Below are positions 1 to 4,800 of a stretch of DNA of 5,278 nucleotides, piece after piece. The translations under genes and the position numbers were made by a program. Under the pieces are notes generated by a model. That model was given only the letters and a program-made list of their open reading frames with translations, searched no databases and was not told where the DNA came from. The stretch is from Candidatus Baldrarchaeota archaeon (GTDB taxonomy: Archaea > Asgardarchaeota > Baldrarchaeia > Baldrarchaeales > DXJG01), in NCBI GenBank assembly GCA_030587435.1, contig JAUQZC010000148.1, forward strand, positions 1-5,278, written 5' to 3'. Each line of letters begins with the position of its first letter. Positions within the stretch are counted from its first letter, which is position 1.

Positions 1-573
1 TGGATGTTGCATTAATGTTCTTGCTAGTAGTCTGGAGACTCTTAGCGGTTCTGGTATTGCTCCTTGTCTTACAAATTTGTTAAGAAGTCCCTTTGCTTCA
101 TCTTTTCTCATCCCTAGATACCTTACCAAGACAACATGCCCTGTTTTTAGTCGTATTTTTTCTCTTTCACCGTTTCTTCTATAAATTTCTATTCTTTTCT
201 CGCAGTCTTCTGGAAAATTTTCTTTGAAATATTTGTCAAGTTTTTCCTCGGATTCCTCATATGTAACGGCTATTATAGGAACTTTTGTTTCATTATAGAT
301 TTTTTCTAGGTCTATGACGTTATACCAGGCGATTATTACGCCGTTTAACATAATTGCGTTGATATCTTTTCTATTGAGTATGTTATAGATGTTAAGAACT
401 CCTTGTGTTGCGTCTAATCCTCCAACTGTTATGGTTGTAATGGCAAAACCGTCGATGAGTAGGTCTCCTCTCATAACTATTCCCGCAAGGACAGATTTTT
501 TGCTTACACCTTTTCTAAAGCTTTCGGATATTCCTAAAACTCTTATACCCTTTTTGCTGACATTTAGCTTCAA
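1..573 (-). CDS. DUF99 family protein (endonuclease V-like fold), 3' end cut by window edge
   Basis: The minus strand encodes 191 open codons from a TTG at 573 to the window edge. I translated this frame by hand. It carries the family hallmarks: GIRVLGISESF at residues 9-19, a RGDLLIDGF segment (35-43), VGGLDAT at 50-56, an IMLNGVIIAWYNVIDL core, a VTYEES stretch, and PEPLRVSRLLA near 174-184. Members of this archaeal family (DUF99, COG1628) are about 180-200 residues, so only a few C-terminal residues are probably missing. The fold is related to endonuclease V, and databases sometimes label it 'endonuclease dU'; the cellular role is not well established, so a DNA repair function is inference. 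The TTG start is forced: an in-frame TGA lies four codons upstream and an SD-like GGTGG sits 6 nt before the TTG. It is the third gene of the minus-strand operon, 12 bp after the kinase stop. Confidence 0.88.
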   Translation of the reverse strand, partial: MKLNVSKKGIRVLGISESFRKGVSKKSVLAGIVMRGDLLIDGFAITTITVGGLDATQGVLNIYNILNRKDINAIMLNGVIIAWYNVIDLEKIYNETKVPIIAVTYEESEEKLDKYFKENFPEDCEKRIEIYRRNGEREKIRLKTGHVVLVRYLGMRKDEAKGLLNKFVRQGAIPEPLRVSRLLARTLMQHP

Positions 574-579
574 GGAAAG

Positions 580-584
580 CCACC
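580..584 (-). promoter_or_regulatory. Shine-Dalgarno site deciding the TTG start of the DUF99 gene
   Basis: The minus strand reads GGTGG immediately after the upstream kinase stop codon (586-588), with a 6-nt spacer (CTTTCC) before the TTG at 573. No ATG or GTG lies in frame between the upstream in-frame stop and this TTG, so the SD site supports TTG initiation. The placement suggests translational coupling to the kinase gene. Confidence 0.7.
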
Positions 585-585
585 T

Positions 586-1164
586 TCACTCAAAGAAATA
601 GCTTAATGTTCCTTCCTTCTCCAAGGCAGCTAACCAGTCTATTTTACCTATTTTATAGTTTTCCCCTTTACCTTCTAATATTTTTAGTATTATATTTACT
701 GTTTCATCAGGTGTTTTTGAGGTTGTATCTATTTCATAAATTTCCTCTTTCTTATAGGCGTTTAGTGCATTATATGAGCAGACTCCAAGTATTTCTGCTT
801 GTACATTTTCACGAATTTTACTCTCTTTAAAATTTTTCTTCTTTAACCTTTTTTCAAGTTCTTTTGGATGGGTTCTTAGAATTATAACTACATTGACAAA
901 TTTTGATGGAACTATTTCAGCGTAGTGACCTTCAATTATTATCGGAGAACTAACAGACATTATAATTTCTCTTAGCTTTGGAAGAAGTTTATCTAGGTCT
1001 GCTACAGCTGTTTCTCTTTTTTCATCAACTTCTTTATACAATTTTTCTTTTAATACGAATTCGCTTAAGTCGATATGCATCCCTTTGATTTTTTTGGCGA
1101 GTATTGAAGCCACTGTGGTTTTTCCGGTTCCTGGAGTTCCTGAGATTATTATTACTTTACTCAT
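586..1164 (-). CDS. Archaeal adenylate kinase family protein, Fap7/AK6 type
   Basis: A 192-residue P-loop kinase. The Walker A loop GTPGTGKTT is at residues 9-17. The short NMP-binding region follows (H-I-D-L-S-E near 30-35). The family motif E-G-H-Y-A-E is at 78-83, a hydrophobic strand and L-R follow at 92-97, and the lid/anticodon-like segment ends in K-I-R-E-N-V-Q-A-E-I (116-125). A conserved G-K-I-D-W motif lies near the C-terminus. This matches COG1936, the archaeal counterpart of eukaryotic Fap7/hCINAP (AK6). Such enzymes interconvert ATP, AMP and ADP, and in eukaryotes and some archaea act in small-ribosomal-subunit maturation with the uS11 protein. I infer the same cytoplasmic role here. 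The ATG at 1164 lies 7 bp after the Roadblock gene's stop, and its SD-like GAGG falls inside the end of that gene, so the two are probably co-transcribed and coupled. Confidence 0.9.
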   Translation of the reverse strand: MSKVIIISGTPGTGKTTVASILAKKIKGMHIDLSEFVLKEKLYKEVDEKRETAVADLDKLLPKLREIIMSVSSPIIIEGHYAEIVPSKFVNVVIILRTHPKELEKRLKKKNFKESKIRENVQAEILGVCSYNALNAYKKEEIYEIDTTSKTPDETVNIILKILEGKGENYKIGKIDWLAALEKEGTLSYFFE

Positions 1165-1171
1165 GTTGTCA

Positions 1172-1747
1172 CTATTCCTCTTCTAGCGCCCTTAGAGCCT
1201 CTAACAGTGCTTCCTCCTCTTCATCTCTTTCACTGGGACGAGTTACCAAAGGTTTGGGTTCTGGTGGTTTTTGCTCTGGGGGTGGTACTGGGATACTTGG
1301 TGGAGCAGGGCGTTCCTCGATAACAGGTTCTTCTGGAACTATTGGCGCTTTCTCTTCCGTAATTGGCATTGAGAGAATTTGAGCTATACGCTTTGTGTAG
1401 TTTTTGAGTAGAGCCATGTAATATCCAAGTTTATGCGTTTCCTTGCAACTAGCCACAAGCATAGTTTGTGGAGTTACTTCCGTGACTATTGTAAACCCAT
1501 TTTCTCCTCTTAATATCACATCGTTCAAGTTTCCATGCCCTAGTTCATGTGCTGTTTTCGCTCCTATGTTTATTAGGGCTGCTGCTGATGCTGAAAATAA
1601 GTCGGCATCTACTACTGTGTTTGTTGCGCAGGCTACACGTAAACCGCTTTTGGAGACTAGTGCGATTGCTTCTAGGGATGTTTTTCTTTCTAGTTCGTTA
1701 AGCATTTTTGATATGTGTCTTAGTCTTTCATCTGTACTTTCTTCCAT
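1172..1747 (-). CDS. Roadblock/LC7 domain protein with proline-rich linker and acidic C-terminal helix
   Basis: 191 residues. Residues about 8-128 form one Roadblock/LC7 domain: a first helix (H-I-S-K-M-L-N-E-L-E), a strand with 'ALVSKSGLRVACAT', a helix rich in Ala ('LFSASAAALINIG'), then the strands 'VILRGENGFTIVTEV' and 'TMLVASC' and a final helix to about 126. Residues 134-170 are a proline-rich linker (for example P-A-P-P-S-I-P-V-P-P-P). The last 20 residues are a charged helix (E-E-E-E-A-L-L-E-A-L-R-A-L-E-E-E). Roadblock proteins dimerise and bind or regulate small Ras-like GTPases (MglB, Ragulator and archaeal relatives), so a regulatory scaffold is likely. No GTPase gene is visible in the window. 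The tail could be a partner-binding or dimerising helix; that is inference. ATG 1747 is preceded by AGGGAG (1758-1763) at a 10-nt spacing. It is the first gene of the minus-strand operon. Confidence 0.88.
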   Translation of the reverse strand: MEESTDERLRHISKMLNELERKTSLEAIALVSKSGLRVACATNTVVDADLFSASAAALINIGAKTAHELGHGNLNDVILRGENGFTIVTEVTPQTMLVASCKETHKLGYYMALLKNYTKRIAQILSMPITEEKAPIVPEEPVIEERPAPPSIPVPPPEQKPPEPKPLVTRPSERDEEEEALLEALRALEEE

Positions 1748-1784
1748 AAAGTTTCAACTCCCTATTACTCCTTATTCGTAACCT

Positions 1785-1796
1785 CTTAAAAAGGTT
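1785..1796 (-). promoter_or_regulatory. Promoter (BRE/TATA-like) of the Roadblock-kinase-DUF99 operon
   Basis: The minus strand reads AACCTTTTTAAG, a TATA-like box (TTTTTAAG) with a preceding AACC. An archaeal transcript would start about 25 nt downstream, near 1762, giving a leader of about 15 nt at the SD site. The 11-nt core AACCTTTTTAA recurs exactly upstream of the FBP aldolase/phosphatase gene (4790-4800, minus strand), which supports a genuine promoter element. A second TATA-like stretch near 1842-1852 is nearly palindromic and could also serve this strand. Confidence 0.5.
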
Positions 1797-1841
1797 AATA
1801 GTGTGTAATAGTTTCAGTGATCTCCCTCTAATAGTTGTTTA

Positions 1842-1878
1842 TACTTTTAAATGAATAATTTTATAGGAGTTTAAATAT
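1842..1878 (+). promoter_or_regulatory. TATA-like boxes upstream of the Orc1/Cdc6-like gene
   Basis: Two candidates lie in the divergent 162-bp region. ACTTTTAAAT (1842-1851) predicts a start near 1874 and a leader of about 36 nt. TTTAAATAT (1870-1878) predicts a start near 1899, almost at the SD site. I cannot choose between them from sequence alone. Confidence 0.4.
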
Positions 1879-1898
1879 CTCGCAACACACGTAAAATT

Positions 1899-1903
1899 GG
1901 TGA
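1899..1903 (+). promoter_or_regulatory. Shine-Dalgarno site deciding the TTG start of the Orc1/Cdc6-like gene
   Basis: GGTGA followed by a 6-nt spacer (ACTGCG) and TTG at 1910. The spacing is the same as for the TTG start of the DUF99 gene, which supports TTG as the real initiator here. Confidence 0.6.
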
Positions 1904-1909
1904 ACTGCG

Positions 1910-2965
1910 TTGATCGTCGGTCCAGCAGCGATTTTTGATCCTCTTTTTATCCCGCCAGAACTGTTGCATAGGGAACGGGAACTTAAAGCTGCTGAAACAT
2001 TTGTGGAGAATGGAATAAGTAGCCAATACCCGTTACATATTGTAGTTTCGGGTATTCGAGGCATAGGTAAAACTGTTTTCGCTAACTTTTTGGCTGAGAA
2101 AATCAGGAAAGAACATGGTTTTCCGAAGGTTTTTATTAATATGCGTGATCCTGAGGGCAGAGCTTTTTTGAATAAAGTTGTTTATGGAAAGAAAGTGCAT
2201 TTCAGTGAAGGAAATAGTTTATTTAATTGTGTGGATAGGAATTCCTTTTTGATACTAGTGTTAGATGATGTTGATCCCTATTCTAATATGTTTTGTAGAT
2301 TTTTAAAGAAAAGCAGAGAGAGAAATATTATTGTTATTGCTTCAGGTGATTCTAAAAGTCTTTTAAGGAAAAACCGCCGTGGCTTTTGTTCTTATTTGGA
2401 CTTTGTTTTGAAACTTGGAATTTATACGCCTAGTCAGCTTTTTGACATAACTTTACAACGCGTAAAGTTAGCATTCCCTATAGAGGTGGATATCGAGGTA
2501 ATTCAGTATATCACAGATCTTGTGTGTGAGTTTGATGTTAATAGGCCTAGTGTGTCTATTGAAATATTGAGAAGATTGTACCCTCTGGTAATTTCTGGTA
2601 AGGAAGTAACTGTTGAAGTTGTTAGGAAATGCTCTCATGACCTGCTTTGGATACTAAATGACGACCTCATGGTTCTAGACGCCTTAAGAAACATGAGAAT
2701 CGAAAGCATTCTCCTACTGGAAAAAATCGCATTACATCTATTAAGAAGACCGAAAAAGGCATATCTATCTCTTAGAGAAATAAGAGAACTATACAATTTA
2801 CTATGCGACGAAATAGGAGACAACATGGCAAAATACCTATTCAACGAATGCCTAGAAGAATTAACAAGCTCAGACACCCTATTTAAATCCTCCTTCAACG
2901 AAAAATATTTCTACCTAGCAATCCCTCCAAAACTCCTCCTAGACTTAATCGACACGATCTTCTAA
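1910..2965 (+). CDS. Orc1/Cdc6-like AAA+ ATPase with C-terminal winged helix (divergent)
   Basis: 351 residues from TTG. The N-terminus has the Orc1/Cdc6 pattern: F-I-P-P-E-L-L-H-R-E-R-E (13-24) precedes Walker A GIRGIGKT (48-55). Walker B is LILVLDDVD (114-122), with Asp where most family members have the catalytic Glu. Sensor 1 reads I-V-I-A-S-G-D (141-147), with Asp instead of the usual Asn. The lid follows with Y-T-P-S-Q-L (172-177), Q-R-V-K-L-A-F (183-189) and a sensor-2-like D-V-N-R-P-S (209-214). Residues about 258-351 fit the winged-helix DNA-binding domain. Family members bind origin recognition boxes and load the MCM helicase. This one is shorter than usual (often 380-420 residues), and the Walker A to B spacing of about 60 residues suggests a reduced initiator-specific motif. 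It may be a secondary initiator or a regulator rather than the main one; a generic archaeal AAA+ ATPase is the alternative. Base composition reverses near codon 244 (see findings). Confidence 0.72.
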   Translation: MIVGPAAIFDPLFIPPELLHRERELKAAETFVENGISSQYPLHIVVSGIRGIGKTVFANFLAEKIRKEHGFPKVFINMRDPEGRAFLNKVVYGKKVHFSEGNSLFNCVDRNSFLILVLDDVDPYSNMFCRFLKKSRERNIIVIASGDSKSLLRKNRRGFCSYLDFVLKLGIYTPSQLFDITLQRVKLAFPIEVDIEVIQYITDLVCEFDVNRPSVSIEILRRLYPLVISGKEVTVEVVRKCSHDLLWILNDDLMVLDALRNMRIESILLLEKIALHLLRRPKKAYLSLREIRELYNLLCDEIGDNMAKYLFNECLEELTSSDTLFKSSFNEKYFYLAIPPKLLLDLIDTIF

Positions 2966-3056
2966 GCCCTAAAACGTCAAAGAATAAATCAATATTTCTT
3001 AACATCCTAACTGTTTCGATTCAATCCCTACGATCCAAACATTCCAAAACTACAAA

Positions 3057-3260
3057 TCAACGGACATCTAGATTCTCTCTAATGAGACGAAGAAAAGAAC
3101 AATAACGTCTCCTGCTCTTACCTTTTTCATGAATCAAATATTTTTCATTAAATTCATCAACTTTCCTTAGAAATTTCGGTACTTCTTCCTTCCTTATAAA
3201 AATATTTTTGGTTTCAGAAAAATAGACCCACCCATACCCCTCACCGTCGGCTTTCAGCAA
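3057..3260 (-). CDS. Doubtful small ORF, unknown function (67 residues, TTG start)
   Basis: I do not recognise this product. The frame is open from a TAG at 3279-3281 to the TGA at 3057-3059 and contains no ATG; TTG at 3260 or the following CTG are the only early start choices. No SD site is visible. An AT stretch (3281-3290) could act as a TATA box for a nearly leaderless transcript starting near 3260. The product is basic and charged (I-F-I-R-K-E-E-V-P-K-F-L-R-K-V near 20-34, then K-S-R-R-R). The sense strand is purine-rich, as in real genes of this kind of genome, which argues mildly for coding. The start codon lies inside one arm of a perfect inverted repeat. It may be a real small gene, the remnant of a longer gene that lost its N-terminus, or chance. 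Its 3' end converges on the Orc1/Cdc6-like gene 91 bp away. Confidence 0.3.
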   Translation of the reverse strand: MLKADGEGYGWVYFSETKNIFIRKEEVPKFLRKVDEFNEKYLIHEKGKSRRRYCSFLRLIRENLDVR

Positions 3261-3308
3261 AATATAGTTTTGTCGTCTCTATATTTTTTTACGGTGATAA
3301 CTGAAAGC
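3241..3308. repeat. Cluster of three interleaved perfect inverted repeats
   Basis: Three perfect inverted repeats fall within 68 bp. TCACCGT (3241-3247) pairs with ACGGTGA (3291-3297). GCTTTCAG (3250-3257) pairs with CTGAAAGC (3301-3308). AAAATATAG (3259-3267) pairs with CTATATTTT (3279-3287). The third can nest inside either of the other two, but the first two cross each other, so the element has two mutually exclusive folds. On the plus strand the inner hairpin is followed by a short T run. Possible roles are a switchable RNA leader, a protein-binding or origin element, or a terminator. No family is recognised. Confidence 0.6.
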
Positions 3309-3572
3309 ACCACATTTTGACTCTATATGGGTAAAACTAGCGCGTTAATTAAAGCTTCGCTTAGATTAAACAGATATCTTAGACATGAACAACTTATCGC
3401 GCAAAGAACCTTGAAAATAAAATATAAAGCAACCATTACAAAAATAAAAACCATACAACTTACTTTCTAAGAATTTCTGACCAAAGTAAAATAATTAAAT
3501 ACAACACAATAAATTGCTCAAGAAATTAATACGCATAATAATTTCCTATCAGAACTATTGAAACCACAAACA
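3309..3572. other. Gene-free A-rich tract, candidate origin-associated region
   Basis: No gene, tRNA, CRISPR array or insertion sequence is visible here. By hand count, 3301-3600 holds 136 A, 82 T, 51 C and 31 G, that is 73% AT with strong A over T and C over G on the plus strand. Its right edge coincides with a switch to a G/T-rich plus strand. In archaea, AT-rich intergenic DNA near orc1/cdc6 genes often holds the origin, so it is a candidate. I found no clear copy of the known archaeal origin recognition box core (TTCCAGTGGAAAC-like), and the assignment remains inference. Confidence 0.3.
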
Positions 3573-3601
3573 AGATAAAAAATAAAGTGTATTTTTTATT
3601 T
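3573..3601 (-). terminator. AT-only hairpin at the end of the FBP aldolase/phosphatase gene
   Basis: ATAAAAAATA (3575-3584) and TATTTTTTAT (3590-3599) form a perfect 10-bp inverted repeat with a 5-nt loop. A G-T and an A-T pair extend it to 3573/3601. It overlaps the stop codons of both candidate frames (3600-3602 and 3596-3598). The minus-strand transcript carries a U-rich stretch on the far side, as archaeal terminators do. It could work in either direction. A stem of only A-T pairs is weak as RNA, so the U tract is the stronger argument. Confidence 0.45.
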
Positions 3602-3655
3602 AAACCGTGATCTCAACTTCTCTAGCACTTGGGGCAAGGTGGTGTATTCCATTTC
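3596..3655 (-). other. Displaced conserved C-terminus of the FBP aldolase/phosphatase
   Basis: In the frame one base ahead of the main reading frame, the minus strand encodes E-M-E-Y-T-T-L-P-Q-V-L-E-K-L-R-S-R-F-K and a TAA stop. This is the conserved family C-terminus that should follow the M-P-H-R-L-G-P segment (residues 343-349 of the main frame). It has no stop or visible decay. Its tyrosine corresponds, by recollection, to active-site Tyr348 of the S. tokodaii enzyme. It is not a separate gene. Confidence 0.85.
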
Positions 3656-4739
3656 GTGAGTCCTGGGAGAAGAATGTTTTTCTTCTCCCATCTGGACCGA
3701 GTCTGTGTGGCATGAAGAGTCCGTGTCTTCTGAAATAATCTGCGATTTCGCTGGCAAGCATTCTGGTTCTGTCGAATGCTGGGTCGTCAAACATGTCTGA
3801 TGGGCCGATTAGGTGGCCGTTGCATACTTGGAAGCCGAGACAGACAATTCTTGGCGGTCCGTCGAATCTTGTGCAACGAGCATCTTTTAGGCCTACTGGC
3901 ATTAGGGGTCCGTAGTGGCTGCCGCGCATCCAGCCTGCGACTGCGTGTGGGAATGAGAAGGCTTCTAGTACTTCTCCTACTGCTGGAAGGCCGTGCTGCG
4001 CGCGTACAATAGCTACTGGGTCATCTTTGCCTACATATTTTCCTGCTATTAGGCTTAGTCTTGTTATTGATACTGAGGCTGTTGGTAGATCGTCGTATCT
4101 CCATATTTTTTCGATTACATAGTGTCCTGTTGTGCCTATTAGTGCAAGGATGTCATAGATTTCTTCTGGTGCTTTTAGGACTACGCTTTTTCCGCTGATG
4201 ACGTCGAGTATTTTGAATTTGAATCCTGTGTGTTCTAGGTCTGGTCCGTGCATTTTGGGGTCTATTACGAGTCCCGGTGTGTTGAAGGGGTCTGCGAATA
4301 CTCTGAATAGTGGTAGGTTGAATGCTCCGGGTTCTGTTTTGTCTGCTGCAAATACTAGGATTGGGTCTGATTTTCTTTCTTCGAATTCTAGTTCTGCTAC
4401 TCCCGGTCCCATGCCTCTAACGTTTCCTGAGAAAGCTTCTTTTAATAGGTCTTGTCCAGCTCCGTAGAGTTTCATTTCCCTTGCTTTTTCTGCTGCTTTT
4501 TGGAAGGTGTTCCATGCGAGTTCGTGGACTTGTGGGTTTGCTTCTCCTTTGTCGTGGGTCATTAGGAGTTGTAGGTCGTCTCCGCAGTTAAAAACGTAGT
4601 AGTCTATTATTGTGCCTTGTTTTTTTGCTTGTTCTAGTTCTTTTTTGGCTAGTTCGATGAGTTCTGGGTGTACTACGTGGTGTCCTGCTAGGGAGCCTAT
4701 ATCTGCTTTTATTATTGATACTGTTGTTTTTTGTGTCAT
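3600..4739 (-). CDS. fbp: Fructose-1,6-bisphosphate aldolase/phosphatase (archaeal type V), C-terminus out of frame
   Basis: This is the bifunctional gluconeogenic enzyme: it condenses dihydroxyacetone phosphate and glyceraldehyde 3-phosphate to fructose 1,6-bisphosphate and hydrolyses it to fructose 6-phosphate, with Mg2+, in the cytoplasm. Visible residues match the family: D13 and H20 in the K-A-D-I-G-S-L-A-G-H segment, D54-D55, Q96, D133, Y235 and Schiff-base K238 followed by D239-D240, R272 in the R-G-S-H-Y-G-P-L segment, and M-P-H-R-L (343-347). ATG 4739 is preceded by a strong AGGAGAGG (4743-4750). After P349 the frame reads 30 residues unlike the family, while the true C-terminus lies in another frame at 3596-3655. 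About 34 extra nucleotides with a perfect hairpin cause the switch. Removing 34 nt would give a 369-residue protein whose MEYTT tyrosine keeps the +6 offset that Y235 and K238 show to the Sulfolobus tokodaii enzyme, as I remember its numbering. The uninterrupted frame may be inactive or need splicing or recoding. Confidence 0.93.
   Translation of the reverse strand: MTQKTTVSIIKADIGSLAGHHVVHPELIELAKKELEQAKKQGTIIDYYVFNCGDDLQLLMTHDKGEANPQVHELAWNTFQKAAEKAREMKLYGAGQDLLKEAFSGNVRGMGPGVAELEFEERKSDPILVFAADKTEPGAFNLPLFRVFADPFNTPGLVIDPKMHGPDLEHTGFKFKILDVISGKSVVLKAPEEIYDILALIGTTGHYVIEKIWRYDDLPTASVSITRLSLIAGKYVGKDDPVAIVRAQHGLPAVGEVLEAFSFPHAVAGWMRGSHYGPLMPVGLKDARCTRFDGPPRIVCLGFQVCNGHLIGPSDMFDDPAFDRTRMLASEIADYFRRHGLFMPHRLGPDGRRKTFFSQDSRNGIHHLAPSAREVEITV
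3660..3697 (-). repeat. Hairpin-forming insert within the FBP aldolase/phosphatase gene
   Basis: On the coding (minus) strand TGGGAGAAGA (3690-3681) and TCTTCTCCCA (3673-3664) form a perfect 10-bp inverted repeat with a 7-nt loop AAAACAT. Outside it GTCC (3697-3694) can pair with GGAC (3663-3660), leaving a 3-nt bulge AGA on the 5' side. Relative to the family the gene has about 34 nt too many here, which shifts the frame. Because TCT is repeated, an alternative fold forms a bulge-helix-bulge: GTCC/GGAC, bulge AGA, TGGG/CCCA, bulge TCT, AGAA/TTCT. That shape resembles archaeal intron sites, but its canonical cut would remove 23 nt, which does not restore the frame. Confidence 0.75.
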
Positions 4740-4742
4740 TTT

Positions 4743-4750
4743 CCTCTCCT
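4743..4750 (-). promoter_or_regulatory. Strong Shine-Dalgarno site of the FBP aldolase/phosphatase gene
   Basis: The minus strand reads AGGAGAGG three bases before ATG 4739. The GGAG core is 6 nt from the start. This is the strongest SD site in the window and fixes the start codon. Confidence 0.7.
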
Positions 4751-4787
4751 ACCTATATTTGGTTTGTGTGATTGAAACGCTATTAGA

Positions 4788-4800
4788 GTTTAAAAAGGTT
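4788..4800 (-). promoter_or_regulatory. Promoter (BRE/TATA-like) of the FBP aldolase/phosphatase gene
   Basis: The minus strand reads AACCTTTTTAAAC. The TATA-like TTTTTAAA centre near 4793 predicts a start near 4767 and a leader of about 28 nt that includes the SD site. The first 11 bases are identical to the Roadblock operon promoter element at 1786-1796. Confidence 0.6.

Noticed and set aside
389..601. Plus-strand ORFs over 389-830, 1104-1382 and 1443-1781, and over 3776-4467
   Set aside because: They lie opposite well-supported minus-strand genes, show low-complexity Ser/Leu/Phe composition and have no family resemblance.
1748..1909. Origin recognition boxes in the upstream region of the Orc1/Cdc6-like gene
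   Set aside because: I looked for the TTCCAGTGGAAAC-like core on both strands here and in 2966-3600 and found no convincing copy.
3011..3048. A CRISPR-like repeat (GTTTCGATTCAATCCC...)
   Set aside because: It resembles some archaeal repeats but occurs once, with no second copy or regular spacing nearby.
3291..3310. A C/D box small RNA (GTGATAA followed by CTGA)
   Set aside because: The boxes are adjacent, with no guide-length spacer and no matching C'/D box pair downstream.
2640..3600. A simple inversion of about 1 kb explaining the A/C-rich island
   Set aside because: The left boundary falls inside an intact reading frame whose two parts fit one protein family. A plain inversion would have broken the gene.
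3596..3790. A separate 64-residue minus-strand gene overlapping the aldolase/phosphatase gene
   Set aside because: Only its last 19 residues are meaningful, and they are the conserved C-terminus of the aldolase/phosphatase family in a shifted frame. The upstream part is a shadow of the main frame.
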